Below are positions 1 to 7,732 of a stretch of 60,212 nt of DNA, in pieces. Origin of the DNA: CAZIKF01 sp964539825 (GTDB taxonomy: Bacteria > Muiribacteriota > UBA6191); assembly GCA_964539825.1 (NCBI GenBank), contig CAZIKF010000030.1, forward strand, positions 1 to 60,212, read 5' to 3'. The position numbers and the translations under genes were made by a program. The notes beneath the pieces were generated by a model, which worked only from the letters and a program-made list of their open reading frames with translations, did not search any database and was not told the DNA's origin. How positions within the stretch are numbered: the stretch's first letter is position 1; the number at the start of each line of letters is the position of its first letter.

Positions 1-803
1 AGATTTACCTTATCCAAAAGTTTAGTGAGGGTTCGCGCCGGATCCGTATTGTCCTGAAAGTGGTTTACCAGATTGGTTACGGCGTAAATCAGGTGAGCCT
101 GAAGCCGAACTTCTTCCTGCGTTGACGCTGCATCTTTCAAAGTTTTGGCAACATGATAGGAAGAAGCGAGCCCGGCAGCGGATTGCTGCTGGGCAGAAGC
201 TACCGCTTCTTCGATTTGAAAAGAGTCTGGATCATTCTTTAGTAGAACCACTGGTGCGAAGGAATCTGGAGTCTCACCGTCTGGGAGATCGGCAGCTAGT
301 CTGACACGCAAATTGAGGGCATTGGTTTGGAAGTCAAGGTGGGAATTCCAGGTGAGTTGGAGATTTGCAGCATCAGGCACTGCATTCAGGTTCCCGGATA
401 AATTCCTGGAGACATTCCAGGTCCTACCTCCATCCAGGGAATACTCCAACCGGATTGGTGTATTTGTGGAATTTCCGAGCGAAGCGGTATCGTATGTAAC
501 TGTGACTGCGTTACGTTCACCCGAGATTCGAACATTGAAGATTGAAGAGGCGTGTACCCAGTAGGCCTTTTTTGATTCCAGTGCTACCAATGAGCGCAAG
601 GACTCTAAGCCAGGTCGATCCTCCCTGTTGAATACATGCCATTCCTTGTCCTCGTAAAGAAAGACCCGATCTATATTTGGGTGTTGGTTCAGAAACTCTA
701 TGAGATCCAGATCCGGACTCGGAATCATGTGCCACCCGGGCTCATATACCTCTTGAGTAAAGGAACTAAAACAGATAATAAAGAAAAGTAAAAAATGCCG
801 CAT
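1..803 (-). CDS. Secreted protein, 5' part only (runs off left edge)
   Basis: I translated this frame by hand: it is open from an ATG at 803 to the left edge, about 267 codons, and has no stop. The first 18 or so residues are a signal peptide (MRHFLLFFIICFSSFTQE), so the product is exported. After it come a region with YSLDGGRTW, a motif seen in beta-sandwich and sialidase-like surface domains, and then an Ala/Gln-rich helical stretch. A GAGAG ribosome binding site lies just upstream of the ATG. I do not recognise the family. It would probably be a cell-surface or periplasmic protein. The 3' end is outside the window. Confidence 0.72.
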   Translation of the reverse strand, partial: MRHFLLFFIICFSSFTQEVYEPGWHMIPSPDLDLIEFLNQHPNIDRVFLYEDKEWHVFNREDRPGLESLRSLVALESKKAYWVHASSIFNVRISGERNAVTVTYDTASLGNSTNTPIRLEYSLDGGRTWNVSRNLSGNLNAVPDAANLQLTWNSHLDFQTNALNLRVRLAADLPDGETPDSFAPVVLLKNDPDSFQIEEAVASAQQQSAAGLASSYHVAKTLKDAASTQEEVRLQAHLIYAVTNLVNHFQDNTDPARTLTKLLDKVN

Positions 804-958
804 AAATCTCTCAAAGTTCTGAGACGGCACCCATACCTTCAGCCACCCCACCCTTTTTCAGGAAAGTCATACTACTCGGGAAATTAGATCAGTCAAGCCC
901 ATTGCGAGGACTGGTCGGGGCGTATGCATATAAATTCGATTCATGATCCATATGTCGC

Positions 959-1132
959 AGCTCCTACCGTCTCTCGAAAAGAGGCTGTTTAGGAAAAAGT
1001 TGTTTCGAGTATCTGTCCATGTCCCGTGACACACTGCACCGTTGGTTGGACTTCCATCATGTCTTAGAGCTTTCAAAGGGAGGAAGCGATGATCCAGAGA
1101 ACCTAGAGCAGTTTTGCAGATAGTGTTATTTG
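959..1132 (+). pseudogene. Fragment resembling an IS630-type transposase helix-turn-helix
   Basis: In one plus-strand frame the stretch reads ...CFEYLSMSRDTLHRWLDF..., the pattern of the DNA-binding helix-turn-helix near the N-terminus of IS630-family transposases, and it ends at a TAG near 1132. There is no proper start. With the short IS630-like start at 1175 it suggests decayed insertion sequence DNA. This rests on motif recognition in a short fragment only. Confidence 0.35.
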
Positions 1133-1174
1133 GCAGGTATTTTTTACGACCTCTATGGCAAAGGAGGATTTGCC

Positions 1175-1261
1175 ATGGGAAATGCCTATTCAACGGATTC
1201 AAGGGAGAGGGTGATGGATATTCTTTTCCAGCCTTTCATGAATTATTCTATGATGGTTTGA
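1175..1261 (+). pseudogene. Truncated start of an IS630-like transposase gene
   Basis: A strong ribosome binding site (AAAGGAGG near 1160) precedes an ATG at 1175. The 28 codons that follow begin MGNAYSTDSRERVMDIL, matching the usual IS630 transposase opening (A-Y-S-x-D-L-R-x-R-V). The frame stops at 1261, so only the extreme N-terminus remains. It lies antisense to the last codons of the HNH gene, whose C-terminal tail is therefore probably encoded by insertion-sequence DNA. Short but fairly specific. Confidence 0.42.
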
Positions 1262-2237
1262 GCATAAATTTCTGAGGTTGGACGGTTGGTTATCTCCTCC
1301 CTCCGAGACGGGAATGACATGGTGTGTATGGAGCCATCTTCTCTGGGTACATTTTCGTCCCTGCTTATCCTTAAAAGTACATTGCCCCCTATCGCGCTGG
1401 TTCACTTCATGAAGAACTGAAGCAGGGATCGGTTTTCTTTTGTTTCTTACACTCCGGCTCAGCTTCTCCACTCCCGCCTTTCCCATTTCCAATTCTTTAG
1501 ATTCCCCTGTCACGGGACAGGCACCACGAGCAGAGTGCTTTGTTTGCTGAGAGCTCTTTTCATCGCAGGTGGAAGAGCTTGTCTGAGCCCTTACTGACTC
1601 AGCCTTCTTCTGCCTGCGTTTGTTAGCTCTCTTTGCCTTACACACAGGATCGTGTTTCTCAATTGCGGTCTCAAGTGCAAAATCGAGGACTTCCTGCAAC
1701 GGGCAGTCTCTTCCTTTCTTGGAGCAAAGAACATCTTTGAGTCGTTCCAACTTATCCCTGGATTCTGATGAGATATCCAGGCTCAGTCTCAGGGTATCTC
1801 TGGCCACGGCTTTCAGACTGGCTCTTTTCACATGATCGGTTTTCTCAGAGGCCACCTTCATCTCAAGCTCTCTGGTGTTATTGGTTTTGGCATCTTCAAT
1901 CCACTTTCTTTGATTTTCCTTGTTGATAACCGGACAGATCTTACGAAGTTTGGATACAGATAGATTCCCCTTACGGATCTCTTCTTTCATGGCAGGGATT
2001 TCCCTGGCTTTACGTGCTACGGTGATCAAATTATAGGCCACCGATTCACTGTAGCCTAATTCATCCACAACGTAGCGAAACAATGAGGTGTGGACCCGGT
2101 GCTGGGGTAGTTTGATTCTCTCTGCTTTTTGCAGATGATCTATCAGTCTTGCCTCTATGCTGTGGTGCTCACCCACGATGCCAACAATTTCCTCGTGAAG
2201 ATCAAAAATATACCTGCCTGGAAATCCTCAATTTCAT
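1199..2237 (-). pseudogene. HNH endonuclease gene with a +1 frameshift near the start
   Basis: From a GTG at 2176 to the TGA at 1199 the frame encodes 325 residues. An N-terminal helical region is followed by a ribbon-helix-helix-like segment, a Lys/Arg/Ser-rich linker and a C-terminal HNH nuclease domain (CTFKD...C, then HTHHVIPVSEGG...NLCSNHHRIIH), which binds metal and cuts DNA. The better start is an ATG at 2237 behind GAGAGGG. Its frame (MKLRISRQVYF) runs into the main frame only if one T is removed from the T5 run near 2197-2203. The truncated paralogue at 5254 starts MALRVSEHVFHELHEEIV, and the corrected product would match it. So either one T was gained, or this is a base-call error, or the GTG is used. 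The last 10 residues lie in IS630-like DNA. Confidence 0.75.
1506..1521. repeat. CCTGTCAC palindrome inside the HNH gene
   Basis: CCTGTCACGGGACAGG is an inverted repeat (CCTGTC/GACAGG with a 4-nt centre) in the linker part of the HNH gene. It shares its arms with the palindromes 300 bp upstream of both HNH copies (2536 and 5546). Confidence 0.55.
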
Positions 2238-2444
2238 ACCGTTCCCTCTCTTTCCATTTATCCGTTTCATTCATTCTACCCCCCTTTTTTATGAGGGTTT
2301 CAGGGCGATTGCACGGAAAGATCTGGACATGGAAAACGAAAACTCCAGAAAAGTACCCAAGGGTCTTCGATTCTAAGAATTTGAGCCTCAGGATCAGAAC
2401 ATTTAAGGGAATTGAGATATCGCAAAATGCTTACTTGAAAAACC

Positions 2445-2450
2445 TGTCAA
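2445..2450 (-). promoter_or_regulatory. Candidate -35 element of the HNH gene
   Basis: TTGACA on the minus strand, conserved at the same place in the second leader copy (5455-5460). A-T rich sequence follows, but I see no clear -10 box at 17 bp. Confidence 0.35.
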
Positions 2451-2535
2451 GAAAAATGATTGGAAAAGGAAAGATTCTGGGGAAAATCCCTGGGGATCAA
2501 ACTAAGGTTTCTCTTCTTCTAGATTTAGCATAGCC

Positions 2536-2553
2536 ACCTGTCACAAGACAGGT
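2536..2553. promoter_or_regulatory. 18-bp imperfect palindrome upstream of the HNH gene
   Basis: ACCTGTCACAAGACAGGT, with 7-bp arms matching perfectly around a 4-nt centre. It is about 300 bp upstream of the HNH start, as is the perfect version at 5546-5563. It could be a regulator site or the nuclease's own target. No regulator is identified. Confidence 0.5.
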
Positions 2554-2592
2554 CCGTGGACTCATTTGAATTTCCTTTTTAACAGCCTAAAT

Positions 2593-2969
2593 TGTGGAGT
2601 GTCTGCATCCTAATAATGAAAATGCTTAGTCACTCTCTACCATGCCCGCCACTGACTTTTGCACGGAACAACTCATCTAATGCACCTCAATCATTGCTCA
2701 CTTCTGGATCGTCAGAATTTTATGCCGGACTCTAAACCTTCTGAAGCAAGAGAAAACCGCAAAAGTTGCAGTGAAGAACAAGAGACTCAAGGCTCGATGG
2801 GATTAATCCTATTTGCTCAAGATACTTGGGGTCGCATAAATTTAGATGCAATCGCCCTGCGGGCTCTAAGTTAATCAGGGGTTCCCGCATTAGTGGGAAA
2901 TCTTTCAGAGTCAACAGAGTTCTACTGTCTCTCACTGGTTTTATAGGAGTATAATCAATACCAACGGTT
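2593..2969. other. Intergenic, nothing recognised
   Basis: I see no plausible coding frame, RNA gene or repeat in these 377 bases. A GGAG at 2946 lies about 20 bases before the next ATG, too far for an ordinary ribosome binding site. Confidence 0.4.
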
Positions 2970-3269
2970 ATGAATGAGCCTCCTGATTTTGCCCAGTTAA
3001 AAGAAATCTTAATTCCCATTCTAAAAAAGCATGGCGTAGAAAAAGCCAGTCTCTTTGGTTCACGCACCAGGGGTGAAGCCTCGAATGGAAGTGATCTGGA
3101 CCTCCTGATCCGTTTCTCGAAAAACACTCGTGAGAAAATGTTCCGCCTGCTCGACATTGAAGAAGAAATCCGGGAGTTGACGGCAATCAGAGCCGATATC
3201 ACTACTTTTCAGGGCTTAAATCCTCGACTTAAGGCATCCATTGATCAGGATCTGATCCCTCTTTTATGA
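2970..3269 (+). CDS. mntA: MntA-type nucleotidyltransferase (antitoxin of HepT/MntA pair)
   Basis: A 99-residue minimal nucleotidyltransferase. Residues 27-42 read LFGSRTRGEASNGSDLD, the family motif G-S-x10-D-x-D that binds ATP-Mg. Known MntA proteins are antitoxins that add AMP groups to a tyrosine of the HepT toxin. The next gene is the HepT-like partner and overlaps by 4 bases (ATGA), so the two are translationally coupled. The length fits. The start is not decided by a good ribosome binding site. Confidence 0.85.
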   Translation: MNEPPDFAQLKEILIPILKKHGVEKASLFGSRTRGEASNGSDLDLLIRFSKNTREKMFRLLDIEEEIRELTAIRADITTFQGLNPRLKASIDQDLIPLL

Positions 3270-3607
3270 AAAAAACACCACGAATCTACATTGAGCACAT
3301 GATTGAGTGTATTGATATCATCCAGAGCTCCTTATCAAATGTGTCAGAAGAAGACTTTCGGGGAAACATCATTCTTCAGGATTCTGTGATCCGCAGAATC
3401 CAACTCCTTTGGGAATCCGCCAAACAGATTCCTGAAGAAATACGAAATTTGCATCCCGAAATTCCGTGGAAGTATATGTGTGGAATGCGTGACAAGTTGG
3501 TCCACGACTACCTGGGAGTTAACCTTGATATAGTCCTGGAAGTCGCCACAGAATTACTCACACCCATTAGATCAAATCTAGAATCCTTACTATACTCAGA
3601 AGAGTAA
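3266..3607 (+). CDS. hepT: HepT-like (DUF86) ribonuclease toxin
   Basis: A 113-residue all-helical HEPN/DUF86 protein. Near residues 75-82 it has RDKLVHDY, the R-x4-H-x-Y motif that forms the HEPN RNase active site and supplies the tyrosine AMPylated by MntA. It overlaps mntA by 4 bases and ends at 3607 with no gene following. By family knowledge it is a toxin that cleaves tRNA or mRNA and is held inactive by its partner. All key residues are present, so the pair may be functional. Confidence 0.85.
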   Translation: MKKTPRIYIEHMIECIDIIQSSLSNVSEEDFRGNIILQDSVIRRIQLLWESAKQIPEEIRNLHPEIPWKYMCGMRDKLVHDYLGVNLDIVLEVATELLTPIRSNLESLLYSEE

Positions 3608-3898
3608 GTTGAAGATTCTTACAAGTGGGATAATCATTGGAAGATGAGCCTGGGTTTCAGGAATCTCTTGATTACAAAATCGGAAATATTCCTCCAATCT
3701 TGCTTTCAGAGCAGAGACTGAACTGTATTCAGAGAGGTAGATTTTTTCGTATTTCACACTCCGCTACTACAAACCTACCAGATGCTCTATAAATTTTCAG
3801 GAAAGTTGTATTTAGCCGACAGGCCCACTGGATGACCTCCCGTTGTCTAAAAATAGATGCGAATAGAGCACATAATGCTTGGTTCCAAGATACAAAGC

Positions 3899-5068
3899 CT
3901 ACCCCAAGGTCGTGCCTGTATCCTTTGCTAGCAGATCTACGTAGGCTTGGTATGAGTACATGCGATCTCGCTTTTTTCCGGTAATCTCCTTTAGAATGCC
4001 GGCCTGAATGAGAGCATCTATGGCCTTTCCAGCGGTCGGCTTTGTGGCGCCCACCAGCTCCATCGCATTAGCAAGTGTGATCATCGGGTGTTCTGGAAGA
4101 TGCTCCAAGAGACGAACCGCAGTTAGAGTAGCCTTCTTGTGCTCCGGTAACTTACGCCGATGAGCACTAACGAGGGAAAAAAGACTCTGCGCGGTGCAGA
4201 TAGCGTCTTCGGCTGACTCGCGTACGCATTCGAGGAAGAAGCTGGTCCAACCCTCCCAGTCACCAGCTGTTCGAACTCCATCTAATTGGCGATAGTACTC
4301 CTGTCGATGTCGCTTGAACCCAAGGCTCAAGTAAAGAATTGGAGAAGACAAGAGCTTCCAATGTTCGACCAAAAGCGTGATGAGGAGTCGACCAATTCGC
4401 CCGTTCCCGTCCAGAAATGGATGGATCGTCTCGAACTGAGCATGAGCTAGTCCAATCTTAATCAGAGCTGGAAGAGTATCGTTGCTGTGAATCCACTTTT
4501 CAAGCTGTGTAAGCGCATCCGGTACTGCTTCTGGTGGAGGCGGAACAAAATGTGCGTTTCCAGGACGCGTGCCACCAATCCAGTTCTGTGATTTGCGGAT
4601 CATTCCAAGCTGTTTTTCACTCCCTCTGCCCCCCTTCATCAGGCATCTGTGAGTTTCGCATAACAGGCGTATGCAAAGCGGTAGTCCCTTTAACTTGGTT
4701 AGCTCAGCTCTTGCATAGGCTAGAGCATCTACGTAGTTGCAAACCTCTTCCACATCGGCAGGTCGCTCAGATTGACGCGTCGCTTCATAGGAAACAAGGT
4801 CCTCCAAGGTGGCCTGAGTACCTTCTATTTGAGAAGAGACCACGGCTTCCTTACGGACAAAGCCGTACAAGAACCAGCCCGGACTGGGAATCATGGCGGC
4901 TGCCACTTGCAATTTGTTAATGGCAGTAACAGCTTCGGTATGGAGTTCAGCTAATTGGCCCTCAATTCGAAGAGCAGGTCTCACGGGCGGAAGAGGGTGG
5001 GGAATGAATGCCTGGATTGTTTCTCCCCCTACCACGCATGTCTTATAGGAGCCTGTGGTTCGTGCCAT
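3899..5068 (-). CDS. Fic family protein with C-terminal winged helix
   Basis: About 389 residues. The Fic core motif HPFLDGNGRIGR is near residue 216, with the catalytic His. These enzymes usually transfer AMP from ATP onto a hydroxyl of a target protein. An N-terminal inhibitory helix, SSQIEG near residues 78-83, fits the S/T-x3-E-G/N rule of self-inhibited Fic proteins. The last 80 residues look like a winged helix-turn-helix, so the protein probably binds DNA as well. I chose the ATG at 5068 because AAGGAGG stands 11 bases before it. The longer frame, from 5092, would lack this site. Three ACTAGTAAAG boxes flank the promoter region, which suggests autoregulation. Confidence 0.85.
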   Translation of the reverse strand: MARTTGSYKTCVVGGETIQAFIPHPLPPVRPALRIEGQLAELHTEAVTAINKLQVAAAMIPSPGWFLYGFVRKEAVVSSQIEGTQATLEDLVSYEATRQSERPADVEEVCNYVDALAYARAELTKLKGLPLCIRLLCETHRCLMKGGRGSEKQLGMIRKSQNWIGGTRPGNAHFVPPPPEAVPDALTQLEKWIHSNDTLPALIKIGLAHAQFETIHPFLDGNGRIGRLLITLLVEHWKLLSSPILYLSLGFKRHRQEYYRQLDGVRTAGDWEGWTSFFLECVRESAEDAICTAQSLFSLVSAHRRKLPEHKKATLTAVRLLEHLPEHPMITLANAMELVGATKPTAGKAIDALIQAGILKEITGKKRDRMYSYQAYVDLLAKDTGTTLG

Positions 5069-5069
5069 G

Positions 5070-5155
5070 ACTAGTAAAGCCTCCTTTCTCAAGATCGGAC
5101 ACTAGTAAAGAACTCTTGCTTAACAGTTTACGCTAGTTAAAAATTCTTTACTAGT
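5070..5155. promoter_or_regulatory. ACTAGTAAAG box array upstream of the Fic gene
   Basis: ACTAGTAAAG occurs at 5070-5079 and 5101-5110 and inverted (CTTTACTAGT) at 5146-5155. A weaker GCTAGTTAAA is at 5132-5141. The inner box pair forms an inverted repeat of about 14 bp per arm, and the third box touches the start codon. This is what an operator bound by the protein's own winged helix would look like. That the Fic protein binds it is inference. Confidence 0.6.
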
Positions 5156-5254
5156 GGGCGAGGAGAAGATTCCATAGCGTACACATCTAATTTCAATGCT
5201 CACAATTTCTTCATGAAGTTCATGAAATACATGCTCAGAAACCCTTAAAGCCAT
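5121..5254 (-). pseudogene. Truncated second HNH gene (first ~22 codons)
   Basis: An ATG at 5254 behind AAAGGAGCAGCA opens MALRVSEHVFHELHEEIV, colinear with the frame-corrected start of the HNH gene at 2237. After about residue 22 the similarity ends, and the frame runs into the Fic promoter region and stops near 5121. The rest of the gene is missing, so this is the 5' stub of a deleted paralogue, still carrying its leader. Confidence 0.62.
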
Positions 5255-5289
5255 TGCTGCTCCTTTTCCCATTCTTCATTGATTCTACA

Positions 5290-5601
5290 CCCGCTTTTTA
5301 TGAGGGTTTCAGGGCGATTTCCAGGGGAGAATCAGATAATTGGAAAGGATAAATTCAAGAGAGCACTCACCAGCCTTCCTATCTAAGAATCCGGCTCTCA
5401 GGATCAGGGTCTGTAAGGGAGCTGAGTTATGGGAAAATACTTGCTTCAAAAACCTGTCAAGAAAAATGATTGGAAAGGGAAAGATTCTGGGGAAAGTCCC
5501 TGGGGATCAAACTACGTTTTCTCAACTTCGAGATTTAGCATAGCTACCTGTCACGTGACAGGTTTCCAAACTCATTTTAATTTCCCTCTAAACAGCATAA
5601 A
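5290..5601 (-). repeat. HNH leader repeat, copy 2
   Basis: Second copy of the leader seen at 2279-2592. It has the same TTGACA (complement of 5455-5460), the same near-identical block (about 5446-5523) and the same palindrome, here perfect. The middle part has diverged more. It stands in front of a gene stub of only about 22 codons. Confidence 0.7.
5546..5563. promoter_or_regulatory. Perfect 18-bp palindrome ACCTGTCACGTGACAGGT
   Basis: A perfect palindrome in the second HNH leader, in the same place as the imperfect copy at 2536. No cognate regulator can be named. Confidence 0.55.
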
Positions 5602-5653
5602 TCTGGTGCCGGTGTCGCCACAGTTCCAGGTCGTTTTGCAAAGGAGACAGGAG

Positions 5654-5784
5654 TTATTTTGTCGCGAAGAGATTTTTCATGAGCAATAGGAATTGCTCTT
5701 TTCGTATTTCCAGTACCGCTTTGCTCATGGCAGGAACTCCAAGAATGTATTCCCGGGTACTGTGGAAGGCAATATAGTAGTTGT
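5654..5784 (-). pseudogene. 3' fragment of a TetR-type regulator gene
   Basis: The minus strand encodes about 42 residues ending ...EIRKEQFLLLMKNLFATK and a TAA at 5654. They match the C-terminus of the intact TetR protein at 7068-7703 (...EIRKEQFLLLMKNLFANEV). At DNA level a stretch of about 48 bases is identical, and the rest is clearly diverged. Similarity stops at 5784, and there is no DNA-binding domain. It is a leftover of a second, related regulator gene. Confidence 0.8.
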
Positions 5785-5828
5785 AAAAAATGTGGACAGG
5801 TCACGGTTCTCTCATTTTTGATGCTGAT

Positions 5829-6992
5829 TCAGGAGTTTTTGTCTGGAAAATTTTTCAGGAAATTATCTAGGTTGGTGACCAGGGCTCCTTTGAGGGGATA
5901 TTCCTGATCAACCTGGGCAATGATCCAGGCTTTTTCGGGTTGGATCAAATCCACTACGTTCTGAAACCCTCTTCCTGGATTTGGAGCTGAACTGCTCTTA
6001 ACTTCGATAGCGTATCTACGGGAACCTCTGGTAAGAATCAGATCCATCTCAGTCCCATTCGAAGTTTGAAAGAATGACGCTTCAAAATCTGGAAATCGAT
6101 TCAAGATATTCTCAATCACATATCCTTCGAAAGACCATCCGTAATCCGAGTGCCCCAACAGATCGGAGAAAGATTCGATCCTTAAAAGACTATGTAGTAA
6201 TCCTGAATCCCGGATATAGATTTTGGGAGTTTTCACCAATCTCTTAAATGAATTGGATCGATAGGGAGGGAGAATTCTGAGCAGGTAGGTTTTCTCAAGA
6301 ACTTCAAGATATCTTCGGACCGTGGGCTGGGATACACCTAGTGGTTCTGCCAGTTTACTCATGTTCAAAACCTGTCCCTGAAGATGAGCACACATCTTCC
6401 AGAGCCTTCCTAAATTCCCAGAGAGTGATGCCAGGCCAAGTACAGAAAGATCCCTTTCTAGAAATGTGCTCACAAAGTTCTCTCTCCATCGAAGGCTCAG
6501 TCTGTCATCTTCAGCAAGGAAACTGCGGGGAAATCCTCCCCTCAACCAATGGGATCGGAAATCAGACAGCGGTGATACTTCCTCTCTTAGAAACGGTGGT
6601 AAACTCAGATAACCAATACGCCCTGCTAGCGTTTCAGAGCTTTGTTTTAGCAAATCAGGAGACGCTGATCCAAGAATCAAGAACTGTCCAACTTTGCCTG
6701 TCTGGTCTACAAAACTTCGTATTTGAGTAAAAATCTCAGGCAGGCGCTGGATTTCATCGAGACAGATGAGCCGATTTTGATAATGCTCAAAAAAAGCCCA
6801 GGGATCTCTTATCTTATTTAGATCTCGATCATCTTCCAGATCGAGAAAAACACTCTGGGGCAACTCTGACAAAATCTTTTTAGCAAGGGTGGACTTTCCC
6901 ACCTGACGCGCCCCAAGAATACCTACAACTGGGAAGAATCGGAGATACTCATGGACGTCTTTCTCCAAGTTCCTTTGAATATAAGTATGCAT
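5829..6992 (-). CDS. AAA ATPase with DUF4143 domain
   Basis: A 387-residue cytoplasmic protein of the AAA_14/DUF4143 family. Walker A GARQVGKST lies near residues 27-35 and Walker B LICLDEIQR near 75-83. A winged-helix-like section (MSKLAEPLGVSQPTVRRYLEVLEKTYLL) is in the middle. A C-terminal part with AIEVKSS resembles the PD-(D/E)XK nuclease-like fold typical of DUF4143. The family is common in accessory DNA and its job is unknown. It stands alone between the TetR fragment and the intact TetR gene, and seems full length. Confidence 0.82.
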   Translation of the reverse strand: MHTYIQRNLEKDVHEYLRFFPVVGILGARQVGKSTLAKKILSELPQSVFLDLEDDRDLNKIRDPWAFFEHYQNRLICLDEIQRLPEIFTQIRSFVDQTGKVGQFLILGSASPDLLKQSSETLAGRIGYLSLPPFLREEVSPLSDFRSHWLRGGFPRSFLAEDDRLSLRWRENFVSTFLERDLSVLGLASLSGNLGRLWKMCAHLQGQVLNMSKLAEPLGVSQPTVRRYLEVLEKTYLLRILPPYRSNSFKRLVKTPKIYIRDSGLLHSLLRIESFSDLLGHSDYGWSFEGYVIENILNRFPDFEASFFQTSNGTEMDLILTRGSRRYAIEVKSSSAPNPGRGFQNVVDLIQPEKAWIIAQVDQEYPLKGALVTNLDNFLKNFPDKNS

Positions 6993-7067
6993 ATTCTAAT
7001 TCTAATATTGAATTTACATACTTACAAGTAATCTGGAAGAAATTATCCAAAAGTTCTTTTCGTTAGC

Positions 7068-7703
7068 TCAGACTTCATTTGCAAAAAGATTTTTCATGAG
7101 CAATAGGAATTGCTCTTTTCGTATTTCCAGTACCTCTTCGCTCATGGCTGGTGCCCCCAGAATATCTTCCAGGGTACCGTGAAAAGCGATATAGTAGTTG
7201 TTCGCTCCCAAGATACTTAAAAGCAGATGGGCCGGGTCCAGGCCTTGTGCCAGGACACCCTTTCTTTGAGCCTCGTTTACCAGGGCGGCGAATACTTGAG
7301 TCAGGGGACCGCGATAATCATCCCAGAGATCATTGAGGATCTTCCCGCCTTCAAGACTCTCCCACATAGACAGCCGCACGGAATCCAGCCTGACTTTATA
7401 GTAATCAAAATAAGATCCCATGGCCGCTAATAATCGCTCCTGGACGGGTGTTTCGGGATCATAGGAGTGAATCTCCGCAAGCATGTAGTCACGAAATTCC
7501 TTCCACCCACTTTCATGGACTTCTCGATAAAGCCCTTCCTTGTCGCCAAAATAGTGGTAAAGCATTCGCTTGTTGCAATTGGCATTGTGAACAATTTCAG
7601 CGGTGGAAGTGCCGTGATAACCATTTTTGGCAAAAAGGCCTCGCGCAGTTTCAAGAATTTTATTCCGGGTCAACTCAGCGCTGCGAGTCGATTTTCCGAC
7701 CAT
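7068..7703 (-). CDS. TetR/AcrR family transcriptional regulator
   Basis: 211 residues. An N-terminal TetR helix-turn-helix (about residues 10-56; TAEIVHNANCNKRMLYHYFGDKEGLY) is followed by a helical ligand-binding domain. A GAGGG site precedes the ATG. It lies just downstream of the lipase gene on the same strand. The 16-bp operator candidate GTAACTATTTGGTTAC (7717-7732) sits 14 bases before its start, and two related sites are upstream of the lipase. A self-regulating repressor of the lipase, and perhaps of the divergent gene at 9001, is the simplest reading. The inducer is unknown. A fragment of a related gene is at 5654. Confidence 0.88.
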   Translation of the reverse strand: MVGKSTRSAELTRNKILETARGLFAKNGYHGTSTAEIVHNANCNKRMLYHYFGDKEGLYREVHESGWKEFRDYMLAEIHSYDPETPVQERLLAAMGSYFDYYKVRLDSVRLSMWESLEGGKILNDLWDDYRGPLTQVFAALVNEAQRKGVLAQGLDPAHLLLSILGANNYYIAFHGTLEDILGAPAMSEEVLEIRKEQFLLLMKNLFANEV

Positions 7704-7716
7704 AGATCCCTCTTCC

Positions 7717-7732
7717 GTAACTATTTGGTTAC
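7717..7732. promoter_or_regulatory. TetR operator candidate 1
   Basis: GTAACTATTTGGTTAC, inverted-repeat arms GTAAC/GTTAC. It overlaps the lipase stop codon and lies 14 bases upstream of the tetR start. It shares 12 of 16 positions with GTAACCGTGTGGTTAC at 8866. Confidence 0.6.

Larger units (their letters stand above)
2279..2592 (-). repeat. HNH leader repeat, copy 1
   Basis: This stretch upstream of the HNH gene is repeated at 5290-5601. The best-conserved part (about 2436-2515) is nearly identical and contains, on the minus strand, a perfect TTGACA (complement of 2445-2450) that could be a -35 box, which would give a long untranslated leader. An 18-bp inverted repeat, ACCTGTCACAAGACAGGT, lies at 2536-2553. 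The conservation reaches the start codon, so gene and leader were duplicated together. Confidence 0.7.

Noticed and set aside
867..1202. Minus-strand open frame of 111 codons
   Set aside because: No motif, no ribosome binding site, and it lies over IS630-like fragments on the other strand.
2732..3202. Minus-strand frame of 156 codons
   Set aside because: It is antisense to mntA and has no recognisable domain or start site.
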